Assembly (NCBI GenBank): GCA_918807975.1
Contig: OU964922.1
Coordinates: 20,262,329 to 20,326,328, forward strand
From: Aplidium turbinatum
Taxonomy: Eukaryota; Chordata; Ascidiacea; Aplousobranchia; Polyclinidae
Reading direction: 5' to 3'
Length of the DNA stretch: 64,000 nt
A model generated the notes under the pieces. The model made no database searches. It saw only the letters and a list, made by a program, of their open reading frames with translations, and had not been told where the DNA came from. The position numbers and the translations under genes are program-made. Below, piece by piece: positions 14,701-25,775 of the stretch (position 1 is the first letter of the stretch; each line of letters opens with the position of its first letter).

Positions 14701-14717
14701 GAGCTGATGAGCTTCAT
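2763..14717 (-). CDS. FARS2: Mitochondrial phenylalanyl-tRNA synthetase, 8 exons
   Basis: Charges mitochondrial tRNA-Phe with phenylalanine in the matrix; a monomeric class II synthetase. Coding exons, in gene order: 14289-14717, 13639-13762, 12571-12782, 11311-11470, 7594-7725, 6236-6396, 3807-3958, 2763-2901. All introns are GT-AG, phases agree, and the total is 502 codons plus stop. Class II motif 2 is at about residues 225-247 ([11 protein letters not shown] then FHQMEG); a [17 protein letters not shown] block lies near 314-330; motif 3 GLGLERLAM is at 364-372. The C-terminal FDX-ACB anticodon-binding domain occupies about 407-502 ([20 protein letters not shown]). Compared with human FARS2 (451 residues) the N-terminus is about 50 residues longer and Arg/Ser/Lys-rich, fitting a mitochondrial presequence; Met26 is an alternative start. 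Introns carry several transposons. Confidence 0.97.
4764..5009 (-). other. Basic ORF in a FARS2 intron, unidentified, possibly repeat-derived
   Basis: An 81-codon minus-strand ORF, rich in Lys and Arg, with the stretch [17 protein letters not shown]. The style recalls C-terminal ends of LINE polyproteins, but no catalytic motif is present and no splice sites link it to FARS2. It lies in the intron between the exons at 6236-6396 and 3807-3958. Confidence 0.2.
5211..5418 (+). repeat. Partial MITE copy, same family as 63451-63730
   Basis: Shares with the complete element at 63451-63730 (opposite orientation) the block GAGTGTC.TTACAG, the core CCTGATGAGGACACA.GTACG and GTGTCGAAAACG, and the end TAAACCCGCTAAAGTTACT. 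The other terminal inverted repeat is not recognisable here, so the copy is incomplete on its left. Confidence 0.6.
7749..9358. mobile_element. Degenerate hAT-like element in a FARS2 intron
   Basis: Identical octamers GGTTTAAA lie at 7741-7748 and 9359-9366. Just inside, a CACGCCTCCC-type block on the left is matched by an inverted GGGAGCGTG block on the right. Ends are poorly conserved. It contains the 9-bp-TSD MITE at 8251-8671. The evidence is weaker than for the other hAT copies because the inverted ends are imperfect. Confidence 0.35.
8251..8671. mobile_element. MITE with 9-bp TSD and telomere-like core, copy 1
   Basis: Starts GGGTCTGCTACTATTCGGTG and ends CGGGCCATTCCG, flanked by the exact 9-mer tgctttcaa (8242-8250 and 8672-8680). 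The ends consist of repeated CGGTGAGTCCGATT units, inverted at the far end as CTCACCGAATCGGA. The core (about 8360-8560) is an expanded C/A-rich tract of CCCTAA, CCCCAAA and CCCAAAAA units. A 9-bp duplication is typical of Mutator-like elements, but no transposase is present to confirm the superfamily. Confidence 0.75.
9468..9664. mobile_element. MITE with 9-bp TSD and telomere-like core, copy 2
   Basis: Same ends as the copy at 8251, flanked by the exact 9-mer ttttgaagt (9459-9467 and 9665-9673). The core is short: several CCTAACC units, then a block reading AACGGCAATGATAATTAGGC and an A-rich tract. Confidence 0.8.
11471..12570. other. FARS2 intron, no further feature seen
   Basis: AT-rich intron sequence between the third and fourth coding exons. 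I see no ORF with family resemblance, no delimited transposon and no RNA gene here. Confidence 0.5.
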
Positions 14718-16184
14718 GATATTTTAGTAGCATTTCAGGCAAAGTTAAAGGTGATCAAAAATTGCTATTGTTTAAAATAAAATGAACAAGTAGGGCTGTC
14801 TTGAAATATTGAAACAGAATTTGGTTTAAAACATAGCACATTGGTCTTGAGCATATTATATTAAAAAAAATCATTTTTTATTACAGGCCATATTACAAAT
14901 TCAGAAAATAATGTATGTGTGCTTTATTAAACTGTGGGCAATTTACACTCTCAGGCCTACATCAGCACTGTGAGATCACAAGATGAATGGTTGTTGATCT
15001 TGAACTTGAAATCCATTAGTCTCACGGTTAAAAGCACTAATTACTGGGTAGACACATATTTATTTTAAGTCGTGGACAATAAATACTTAAATCACACGTT
15101 TCATCAACCTTTCATATAAATACATACTGCAATAAAAAACTGAATAATTCTATTAGCTTGAAAGCTTTAATTTGTGACAAACTCACACGCTTAGAACACC
15201 GTTATGACTACTTCGTTGTACTGTATACTATTTTCAATAATTTGAAAAAAAAGCTTGTATATGATAATGATCTCCATGCTTCTCTATCTTCACAATATCC
15301 AAGACAGTAAATTTCATTGCCGTATTAAAAGTATATATATAATTCTGACAATCAGGGTTTTGGAGCTATGTGCCTTGAAACGAGCTAGAGCTGTGTAGAA
15401 TGTTAATGGAGCCGCTAATTTGAAATATAAATTCAATGCATTCCGTGGTATGCTGTGGTAATTGGTCCATTTAAACATACCAGCAAGCTTTTAGTCTGCG
15501 TTTTACAATGGAGAATGAATAGAGAAACTTTGTAGCCTACTGATCGATCTGTATGTAATATGTGGCTGGTTGTGTTCACCATGATTATTTGCACTTTAAA
15601 TGTGATACTTTTATAAGAAAATCAATTAATTTTGCAATCTTGGTAGCTAGTGATTTGTTTTAATTTTTTACTGCAGCTACAAAGTGCCAGGTTATTTAAT
15701 CCCTGCTCTCAACCACAGATTATACTCTTGAGATGGACAAAACTGTGGGTCACATGGAATGCTTGAGTCAGTGTTCTATTTTGGCCCGGGACTAAAATGA
15801 AGGGCATTGTACAATTCTGCGACACCCATGAGCGCGATATTACTTTATTTAAGGTGAAAAAGCGCAACCATTATTCAAATGTGAAGAATTCTCATCAAAG
15901 TGAATAAATCAAAAAAACAATATCAAGAATTTAATTTCATCAAATGCACAGGCCTACTGACGTTTGTTGAACTTATTTAACAGTCTTCAAACCTACCTTA
16001 CCTATACAACTCTACCGTTAAGTAGTAGGCTGCAGATAAAAGGCAGCAATTTTAAATCACAAAAAATATTTTTGCTTGTTGGTCGTTTTATTATATGATG
16101 TGAACACAAAATAAACCATAAAATCAATATAGTTGCAGTTTCATATGCATTTTTTAGAAGCAAAAGAACGGATTTTCTCTAAGT
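14718..16184. other. Upstream flank of FARS2, no gene seen
   Basis: AT-rich sequence before the FARS2 start. No splice-acceptor-like AG lies within 30 bases of the ATG, unlike most other genes of the window. No ORF, tRNA or delimited element is recognisable. Confidence 0.4.
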
Positions 16185-16506
16185 CTATTGCCGAGGAATG
16201 AGCCTAGTTTTCAGGCTAATAATACACGTAAAAGTCCCCAACGGCAATCTCTTTTTGGCCGAAGAGGGCAATGTCTGACGGGCAGGCATCTTGTAAGGCG
16301 GGCCTCAATGAACAGAGCACCCGGCAGCCCGTTGCAACCGGTTCCCCTGAATCCGCACGTTCCGATCTTATTGGACCGCAGTAGACATGGAGCTGGCCAA
16401 GAGTGTGTGCGTAGCCCTCGCGTAGTCACGACCACCTTAAACAACTACACAAACGAATGGCCTTTGTCTCAATTGTGGACCAGGACCGAACAAAGCTATT
16501 GCCGAG
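16185..16506. other. GC-richer island between 11-bp direct repeats, unidentified
   Basis: A segment of about 300 bases, clearly richer in G and C than its surroundings, is bounded by the direct repeat CTATTGCCGAG at 16185-16195 and 16496-16506. It has a 109-codon plus-strand ORF (16188-16517) and a 77-codon minus-strand ORF, neither with recognisable domains. No poly-A tail, inverted ends or Pol III boxes are seen. It could be an insertion with a target duplication, a structured RNA gene or a lone exon; I cannot decide. Confidence 0.35.
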
Positions 16507-17251
16507 AATCATTATAACACTAATTGGGTTTTTATCTCAATAATAAATGGTTCTTTTTTGTTCAAAATAAATATGGCCTTAAGCAATATAACAAAAATCA
16601 GCTAACTGATGGTTTGTCGTACAACAGATTTGAGAAGCTGGATAATCTTAGTGTGAAAATTAAATAGGTAAAGCTGCAAAGCATTGTCCTATTACACTAT
16701 TAGTCATCGTGCTTTTGGGTGTCGCAGTAACTGGACAGCAAAATTAAAGCATTGCAAAGGCATTCACTCGATGTGGATAAAAAATTCATTAACGTTAGAT
16801 TTTTTGGTGCAGTTTTTTTATCATATATCACAACAACACTAGATAATACCGAAGACACAGAATTACTGCACACACAAAGGCAACCTGACAAAATAGGAAT
16901 GATTGTAAGCCAGTGTTTTTTGTGATGCTGCATGCTGCTTATGTGCGGCATCGTGCAAGTTGCTTTATATTTTAAATTAAAATGATTTTGTGTGTTGATG
17001 GTGTTTTAGATTGTACACAAGCGTTGAGTCTCCAACAATTACTGATAGGTAAACTGAGGACGTCACAGGAAGAAAAGTCTGCCGATTACTGATAAAAACT
17101 ATAAAATATAGACAACAGTTTGATCATTTTGTTTGATTCCCTAAGCCAAGCATTATTCACAGATTTGTTACAATACGTTTTTAATATGATCACTCAAGAC
17201 AGAGAATGCTGAAATTTGAAAAAAAAAAACGTTAAGAAAAACGTGGAAAGG

Positions 17252-17875
17252 TCACATGAAATCGTCGGAGTCACTTCCGTCAACGTTACTTGTCATTTCA
17301 CTGCTGCTGAATAATGTTGCATAGGATCGTAGCTCGGATTCTTCTTGTCGCTTACGAATTTCTGCTTTTTCTTTTGTTCTTAGTTCATTCATTGCCTTTT
17401 TCGCTTTATTTCTTTCTACCCTATCACGGTCTTCCTTTTCTTGCATTAAATCGGGATGTTTTTCAACCTTAGTTTTATTTAAACGATTCACTGTTTCATT
17501 AATTCGTTTTTCAACACTGACAAATTTCACTTGTTTTTGTTTATGAAACCCAACTTGGCCAACAGCCATGTCTCCAGTTTTCTTTAAATTTGCCCACGGT
17601 GTGTAAACAATTTGCACATTGTTCATCTTATTGCCTTGTATGCTGTTGGCTTTTACCAATTGGGCACAGTCCGACACAACCTCGCCGGGGATGTCATCGA
17701 TTGTCTGTTCTTCATGTAATCGTAGGTAGACATGCGCAGATGAGACCTTGTCGACATGAAACCATACGTCCTCAGGCCAACCGTACTTGATTAAATCCTC
17801 ATTCTCATGTTTGTCTATTCCCATGTATATCGTGTACTTCTCGCCACTAATTGAGCTTGTAAAGTAAAATACCAT
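17252..17875 (-). CDS. CCDC25: Coiled-coil domain-containing protein 25, NFACT-R domain, single exon
   Basis: The protein has 207 residues against 208 in human CCDC25 and is collinear over its whole length: MVFYFTSS start, [53 protein letters not shown], the charged coiled coil (about 120-185) and the acidic DSDDFM tail. The N-terminal half is the NFACT-R (DUF814) fold, found in proteins that bind nucleic acid or ribosomes; the human protein is also reported as a membrane sensor of neutrophil DNA traps. No intron interrupts the frame, although the vertebrate gene has several. A branch-free pyrimidine tract and AG end 24 bases before the ATG, fitting a trans-splice acceptor. No poly-A tract or direct repeat marks it as a retrocopy, and the frame is intact. 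Confidence 0.96.
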   Translation of the reverse strand: MVFYFTSSISGEKYTIYMGIDKHENEDLIKYGWPEDVWFHVDKVSSAHVYLRLHEEQTIDDIPGEVVSDCAQLVKANSIQGNKMNNVQIVYTPWANLKKTGDMAVGQVGFHKQKQVKFVSVEKRINETVNRLNKTKVEKHPDLMQEKEDRDRVERNKAKKAMNELRTKEKAEIRKRQEESELRSYATLFSSSEMTSNVDGSDSDDFM

Positions 17876-17898
17876 TTTTTAATGTTAACATTGCATTC

Positions 17899-17914
17899 CT
17901 GCAAATAAAAAAAA
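17899..17914 (-). promoter_or_regulatory. Likely trans-splice acceptor (or 5'UTR intron end) of CCDC25
   Basis: The minus strand reads a T-rich tract ending TTTATTTGCAG; the mRNA would then start at 17898 and have a 23-base leader before the ATG at 17875. Confidence 0.45.
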
Positions 17915-20900
17915 TACAATCAATAATTCATTAATTGCTTTAAACAACGCGAGGCAGTAATTATTGCATTAACTGGCACTGTCATTCATGTGCGCACTGC
18001 ACGCAAGCCAAGTGTAGAAGATAGGTTCATACTTTCAATTAGCTTTTGAAAGACAAATATGAAATTAAACGTATTTTCATCTTCAACTTAAAATAACATG
18101 TTTGATATTGGTCTTTGCGATAAATTGTATCATTTACATGGTTTTCTAAGTAATTAAACGCAACAAATAAACTGCATTATACAGCATAGATCCACGAAAC
18201 CATTGTACAATGTACATTCATGCAGGACTGTACGTAGTTGACAACATTTGAACAAGACAATTTTTGACACTGCAGAACTGATTGTACAATTACATATTTA
18301 TTAGATACGAATAAAAAGCTTCAAGCCAATACCGCAAAACACTCATGAGCGCTGGCAACCTAAGTGGGCTAACAATATACAAAAGCACAATTTCAAAAAT
18401 GAATAGGGTACAAAGATGATGTGCTTCTTGCTAGGTAGATTACAATGCAAAAATACAAATCATTTTAAACCTGGAATATGTGCCAGAATTCATCAACAAT
18501 AACGCGAATACACCAAACGTACAAGCAGTACGAATGAGTTTTTAAGTCTGTTAAATTTAAATAAAGTATTTTACAAACTTAAAGACCATTGTTTTAAAAT
18601 AGATCATTACTTAAATTATTTATGACCAAATTCTGCATATATATAATAGAACGACCGACTATCATGAAATGATGAGAAGACACCAGTTCGGGAGCATGGA
18701 GTACATTGGAGTAGCCTACAACCATTAGTAGATATTTTGGTTAATTACGACTTTAAATTTATTCATCTAACATTACAACCTGAAACTAAGCTTTTATGTA
18801 TGATGGCTGTATTAGAGAAAAAAAAATCCTTGCAATTAAAAAAAGTACAATAGTAGTTTAACAATGAAAAGAAAACAATTATTCATGAAAAGATTCAACA
18901 GTCAACACGCCAAGTGATTTCAATCATTTAAGTGAAATACTTTCATCAGTGATTTGTATTTTCGAATGACTGAACATTGAACAAGACATTCTAAGATGGA
19001 TCTTAAAAATATATGCAGTGACACATTGCAAACAACTATCTACCAGAATGCAGTCAAGCAAGTGTGATAGCAGTAGCAAGGTGGCAGTGTTTCAACAACA
19101 ATACTGGACTTGCAGTAGAAAAGTCTGACAAGAACTCGTTAAAGTGGAAGGGGTTGAACGATCGTGGGGCTACACTCTACAGCTCAGAGTTTGATTGTAA
19201 GGACAAGAACGTAAAATTTCTGCAATTTCAACTAGCCTATTTTATGAAATACCGAATCCGTGCGTGATGTGCATATAAACGAATCATATGGAAGTAACTG
19301 AGCTCGCCTTGGTAGATTTGTAAAAGTTTGAATGTAGCTTAGATTTAGCAAAATACCTGATCTGGAAGTACTTGATTGAGATGATAGTGGTGTTGGAGTG
19401 ACTGTAATATGGCAAAAAATCATTCTGGCTTCAGACTAACCACACACTCTGTTCATCACTCATCTTACAACCAAGCATACTTATGGTTTTGCATATATTC
19501 ATCATGTACCGTACTATCTGTTTGCGTTGAAATAAATCCATTCAATATTGTGCACATCAACAGAGATGTGCAAATACTATTATGCACATAGTTACACCGG
19601 AAAATGAGATTTAATATTTCATTCTTTCCGCAACTTTATCATTCATCCGATGTTCATCATAATAAAACACATTTTCATGCACCTAACCATACCAGTTGCC
19701 ATGAAAAATGCCTAACTGCAGTTTCGATCAGTAATTGCTGGAACTCAGAATTACCAACCGCTACCCCCACACCCACAGTAAGATCAATCTATCAAAAAAA
19801 AAAAAAACATTCAAAAAGTATGACATATATGAAGCGCTACGTGTAAGTGTTTACATTAATAAGATAATACTACAGTTGCTAAACAACCAATTACACAAAC
19901 TTTCAACGCGAATTATAACAGTAACTCAGTCAGTGGGTTTCAATATTTGTATTTTGCAAGAATGATAAAGTGCATTGTTGATTGATTTGCTGTTTAGAGG
20001 AGTGCACTTTTTACAACAATACTTTACCATCAAAAAATGCGTTGTCAATACCATATACATTATACATACGGTAGATGTGAAACAAATGCAAGTTTGTTGA
20101 TTACAATTTGTCTGTGAAGCAATACCATAATCGCAATTCACATTTTTATACAAGCATTGTTGGAAGAGAGAGAGAGTTATGTGCAGATATATGACGTCAA
20201 CACAACTTTCAAGCCAAGAATACTGTCAAGAAACAACAAAAAAATCTTAAGCAATTATCCGGGTAAATTTTTTGAACACACTTTAAAAAAAAGTGGTGAA
20301 ATAGTTTGAGCTAAACAAAACAACAGTAGTATGTCTTCCATAATGTTTTACTGCAATGCAAGAAAAAAATTTGTGCAAAATGTGATCACGGTTGGAAATG
20401 TTTCGTGTGTTCAAGTTTTGTAGAAACAAAATCTCACAATTTATTTCATTGTTAGTTGGAATGTTTTAATGTTCCATACATAATAATTTTGATTATTAAA
20501 GCGTTTCAAAAGCAATGTTGAACAAGTATTTAGTGAAGAAAGCAAGTAAAGATTCCCATTTCTGCAAAACTTGCATGACCTACGATGGTGGAGCATGTGA
20601 TAGAATGTAAGAGAAATGTATTACAAAGCATTGAATCATGGAATGGAAGCCTTGGAAAGGGAACAATCTTTTCCATACATGTTGACATTGTATTCATATG
20701 ACAGTGCTATACACAAAATGATGGCCACTTTTATTAATTGTTAGAAGTATTTGTTGTTTACGATTCAAACCTTTTTGGCATCCATACAACTATTGACAGC
20801 TTTAAGCACACTAGTTATTCGAAAGTTATCAAGCGGATAGTTTTGAAAGTCATCATGGAAATAGTAAAAAAATATACAAAATAGAAATTTTAAAAGAAAA

Positions 20901-21199
20901 ATTTCCATTAGTATTACATGGCACACCCAACAATAAGGCAGTCCAAAAAGAAGAGTTTCTGATTCACATATTTTGTGACCTTGATTCATTGCAGTTGGTT
21001 TTGTGTATATTGTGTGATAAGAATAATGGGAACTACATTTGCAATACAGCGCAACAAAGTCAAACATAGTTATTATGTGATACAAAGAAGGTTTTATGAA
21101 CAAAAGTTTTTGCAACCCCTGACCCACTATTTGAAAAAATGAAAATTCTTCCCACTATTTGAAAAAATGAAAATTCTTCATTTTGATTGGTCATGTTTT
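17915..21199. other. Intergenic stretch without recognised genes
   Basis: About 3.3 kb of AT-rich sequence. Several 60-120-codon ORFs occur on both strands, but none shows a domain, hydrophobic pattern or splice context that I can support. A short tandem duplication of CCACTATTTGAAAAAATGAA lies at about 21121-21171. Confidence 0.4.
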
Positions 21200-21207
21200 C
21201 TCTAAAC

Positions 21208-21924
21208 CAGTGGTTCCCAACCTTTTTAACCTTGCGGCACCCTATCAAAGAGATAAATACTTTGCGGCACCCTAGCAAAACTGGATCAATTTTATGAAGT
21301 TTCTGTATTTCAAATAACTGTCTGAAATAACACAGAATGAGTTGTACAGTATAGCGTGCGTAAATAAATGTAATTATTCAAAAGTCAGTGTGAAATTTGC
21401 GCTTAATTTCTTGCACAAAGTCCCTTTATATCTGGGGGCACATTCGATAAAGCCACCCGCATTTCTTCCTCGACTATAAGCAGTCGTTCTCATTTTTCTA
21501 GTTTTTATGTTCGTTAATACGGAAAATTTTTATCCAACAAAAGTTTCCAATTTTATAATGGTTCCCAAACAATTGTGCAATTTTATAATCGTGCTGGGTC
21601 ACACAATCCGATAATCCATCACTGCAATTTGACTTCGTGCGCCGTAAAATGCAAAATAAAGTCATGAAACCTGGCAATGATGATGCGTTTCAAGCGTTTT
21701 TATGGAAAAAACAGAAACGAGTCAGAATCTCTTTCACGCTGTTTTTCCTGGGCGAGAAAACAAAGGCTTACCGCGGATCAGAGTTAAAATAAAGAAATAA
21801 ATTCCGCACTTAAGGGGTTAAAGTTAAAATAAAGAATGGGCCGCAGTATTGCAATATCTCAATATCTCGCGGCACCCTTGAGCAATGCAAATGGCACCCC
21901 AGGCACACCGGTTGGGAACCACTG
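21208..21924. mobile_element. hAT non-autonomous element, 717 bp
   Basis: Ends CAGTGGTTCCCAACC and GGTTGGGAACCACTG are perfect inverted repeats. The exact octamer ctctaaac flanks both sides (21200-21207 and 21925-21932). Subterminal GCGGCACCC repeats are typical of this kind of hAT element. No intact transposase ORF is present. Confidence 0.9.
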
Positions 21925-22210
21925 CTCTAAACCATAAGAACAATAACAATTTGAAACCTGTCCTACTTTGGTGAATCATTGTACAAGTTTATTTTCTAAT
22001 TCACCAACTGAATTGCATCAAAGCTCTGTTATTTTTGTCTCAAATTTATGTTGTTACTGACTAGTGTCTATTTGTCTAATTTAAAATTAAATAAAACTTT
22101 TTTAAGTACAGTCTCTCAAAATACATACATTCACCTCCAAAATGTTCAGTTACTTCTATTTCAACCATGCAATTAAGCACCAAAAAAGAATTAAATGTAC
22201 AGAATAAAAT

Positions 22211-22387
22211 GGGTCTGCTACTATTCGGTGAGTCCGATTCGGTGAGTTCCTAACCTCTAACCCTTAACCCTAAAATGGCACTGATAATTAGATTACGGTA
22301 CCCGATAATTTAAAAAAAAAATTTGAAAAAATCCCCCGTTAAGGGATCGGACTCACCGAATCGGACTCACCGAAACGAGTCATTCCG
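22211..22387. mobile_element. MITE with 9-bp TSD and telomere-like core, copy 3
   Basis: Same termini and core as the copies at 8251 and 9468. The exact 9-mer gaataaaat flanks it (22202-22210 and 22388-22396). Confidence 0.8.
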
Positions 22388-23190
22388 GAATAAAATGGTC
22401 TTGAATATTATAACATGAATGTGTTGGATGAATTAAACCAACTGTATGTGAAAATTGAGTTTGGAGGAGCTTCGCTTTTGTATGTATACATATACATTGC
22501 AAAATAACCGATCAGAAGATCATGCCTAGTAATAACCTTAAAATAATGGCCAAATAAGATGAAATATCATAGATAATGTGTGCATTTTCTTCACTTAGAA
22601 ATGAGCATAACTTTCATTTGGATAAATGCGTGCATTGTGTAAATTTACAGCAGTGCAAAACTATTTCCTCCACAGTTTAAATTTATGTAAACTTTGATTA
22701 TGTATATCACAGAACCATAATAAATTCATGGATGTTTAAACCTAACCAAATGCACACATCTTTCTAAAAAGTCAACAAATTGCTGCACACCAGCACCGGC
22801 TTGAAGGAAAACAAAAGTAAGTAGGCTACTATACTTATAGTACTCCTGCAAGGTAAGAACACAATTTCAATACTGTTTTCTAATGCTTTAGTTAAATGGA
22901 AAAATACAACATGCTTTTTCTCACACTTCTCTGTGCAGCGTCACAAAAAAAACACTCCAAAGACCACACCATAGTATAACGTTGATTATACTTTGTATCT
23001 ACTTTTTCTACAAAAACAAATATTTAAAAACAATAGATGGAGTTTCGCTTTTAGTAGCTTTTCATGATCACTGCTTACTTCATAACGTAGATACTAACGA
23101 CCTGTTTTAGCCTGATGCTGCAAGTTCGCTGTGGTAGTAGCAATTTGGAATAGCTTTAAGAACACAGTTCCCTTATCCCTAGTTATGTTT

Positions 23191-25237
23191 GGGTCATTCC
23201 AGCCCAACTCAACCAGTGCTTCCATGGGTACCGTCTCAGATTTTGCTCAAAATTGCATCAAATGTACCTCTATGGGAGCAATGAAAAATCCCAAGTTTCA
23301 GATGAAAATTCCAAGCAGCTTAGATTTTATGGCCGTTTAAACTTTACGGGCCTCATCCCTTTTTCGTAACAGTGGACCGCCGCGTTCATTTTCAATGGTT
23401 TTTGAAGGCACATATCTTCATTTCTATGCATGCAATATGCCTGAAAATTGGTATTATGGGTATTTCTGGGCTACTCTTTCAAAATCTGCTGTCATAAGTG
23501 GACTAGGATGTGTTGATAAAAAGTTACAGGCATCTCAAAACTGGATTTTTGTTGGTCAAAATGTAAATTTTTCACATTTTGACCATCAGCTGTGAGTCCC
23601 CTTCTTGGCCAACATCACCAAATTTGTGTAATTTAGGCAATAAGCATTGTGTAAAAGCAATAGAAGCAAAATGTCTTGATACAAACAGGAAATAATGGTT
23701 TTAGAGGCTACTGAAAATGGTCACCACTTAAAAAATACCCCTCAGGCCCCCTTTTCCGGGGGAGTAGATAACCATGTAGATGGTACCCCAGAGTGATGAA
23801 ACTTTCACCACTTAAAGATACATGTCTTGGCTATGCCTGATATAAATTAGAACATCTCAACTCAACTCCTTCATATATTACTCAGCTATTGAAAAGAAGC
23901 AGTTTTCCTGTACTAGGCCTGTATATTTTTAGGGTCATTCCATATCAAAACAGCCAATATGAAGATATCTTGTATATGGTACCTCTCAGATTTTGCTGAA
24001 AAGTTGTCATACTATGCCTTAGGCTACCAAACGAAAGAATCCTAGATCAATATCTCAAACGGTTTTCCTATGGCGGCTATTTGAATTTCGGGCGCTACCG
24101 ACTTAGGGAGGGGGTAGCGAATAGAAATTTCAGCCATTTTCAGAGCCACATAACTTTAATTGTAATTGTGTTAGAAGACTAAAAATTGCTGTGCTAGTTC
24201 ATTATAAATTATACCACACAATTAAATAGTAGAAAACAACATCTCTTGATGCATAAGTGTTAGGTGGGTCATCAAAATCCTGCTTTTTTGCCCGTATAAG
24301 TGTTTTTTCAATTTTCAAATGCTTCTACTACCCAAACCAATCAAAATATTTCTCTAAAACCTAATTATTTGTAATATTGGGAAACTTTTCTTCTGCCAAC
24401 TTGAATTTGGGAGTTGTGGTGCCATTAACAGAGATCTTATGGTGGTTTGAAAACCCTATCAGGCAGAAATGGCCCTTTTTTACCCCTATGTTTAGAGCCC
24501 CAAATGACCACTTGGGCATTTTATGGTCATGCTGAAAGTTACACCAGACGAACACATACATTTATTCTTTCATTTCATGAAATAAAATCTTTGATTATCA
24601 AACTCCTTCACTATAAATGTTATGTCTTTAAAATGTAACATTTTCGTCATTTTTGGCAAATAATCTCAAGTCCGTAATGTAGGTCAGAGAAAATTCAACA
24701 ATGATTTATCATGAAAACAGTGAAAACAATTAGATAGGCCTACTATGCTTAGTGATCAAAACATTGGAATGCTGACACTGTTTAAATTACACAAATTTGG
24801 TGATGTTGGCCAAGAAGGGGACTCACAGCTGATGGTCAAAATGTGAAAAATTTACATTTTGACCAATAAAAATCCAGTTTTGAGATGCCTGTAACTTTTT
24901 ATCAACACACCCTAGTCCACTTATGACAGCAGATTCAAAAAGAGCAGCCCAGAAATACCCATAATACCAATTTTCAGGCATATTGCATGCATAGAAATGA
25001 AGATATGTGCCTTCAAAAACCATTAAAAATGAACGCGGCGGTCCACTGTTACGAAAAAGGGATGAGGCCCGTAAAGTTTAAACGGCCATAAAATCTAAGC
25101 TGCTTGGAATTTTCATCTAAAACTTGGGGATTTTTCATTGCTCCCATAGAGGTACGTTTGGTGCAATTTTGAGCAAAATCTGAGACGGTACCCATGGAAC
25201 TTTTATTAATGTTGGTTGAGTTGGGCTGGAATGACCC
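23191..25237. mobile_element. DNA transposon with ~450-bp terminal inverted repeats
   Basis: The arm 23191-23635 (starting GGGTCATTCCAGCCCAACTC) is repeated in inverted orientation at 24783-25237, differing at a modest number of positions and one short insertion in the right arm. Flanks share the tetramer gttt. Because the arms are so alike, the same 66-codon ORF (MVFEGTYLHFYACNMPENW start) appears in both, facing inward, at 23395-23595 and 24823-25023. A third, diverged GGGTCATTCCA motif lies at about 23932. The middle has no transposase I can recognise; superfamily unknown. Confidence 0.75.
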
Positions 25238-25775
25238 GTTTTATAATGAATGTGATTTTAAAAAAATACTGGGAACCCACTGTTTGCACTTGAGAAAACA
25301 CGGCAAGTAATTTATTACCATTGAGTGATAATGAAAAAATCTGAGTAATAATTTTGGCAATTGCATGGATAAAGCAGAAAGCACAGCTGTGGAATGGACG
25401 AGAAAGAAAATTCTTTATCTATATCACTTCGTTGTGAGACCTAATGCCTTACCCTCAAGACACGGACAATTTAACTTAGATTCAACTTTAAATAACCAAA
25501 TTTGCACAAATCATGTAAATCGTTGACTTGGCAAAAACATCTAAATTTCTCACAATTACTTGTTAGCAAAGTATATGCTCATGCATCAGACATCAGATAA
25601 CAACCAACATACAAAATGAAAAGCTTAAAAAAGGGAAGCATACAAGAACACATATGGTATACCGTAACAAAACAAGTAGAAATCATCACAATAATTTGAG
25701 TTCACATAATTAAAAAAAGCACCGTACAATGGCAACAACATTTGATTAGTTATAAACACAACAGCTCTCAAAAGT

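Noticed and set aside
16188-16517. 109-codon ORF as a protein gene
   Set aside because: No domain, a scrambled composition and an equally open antisense frame; kept only as an unexplained GC-richer island.
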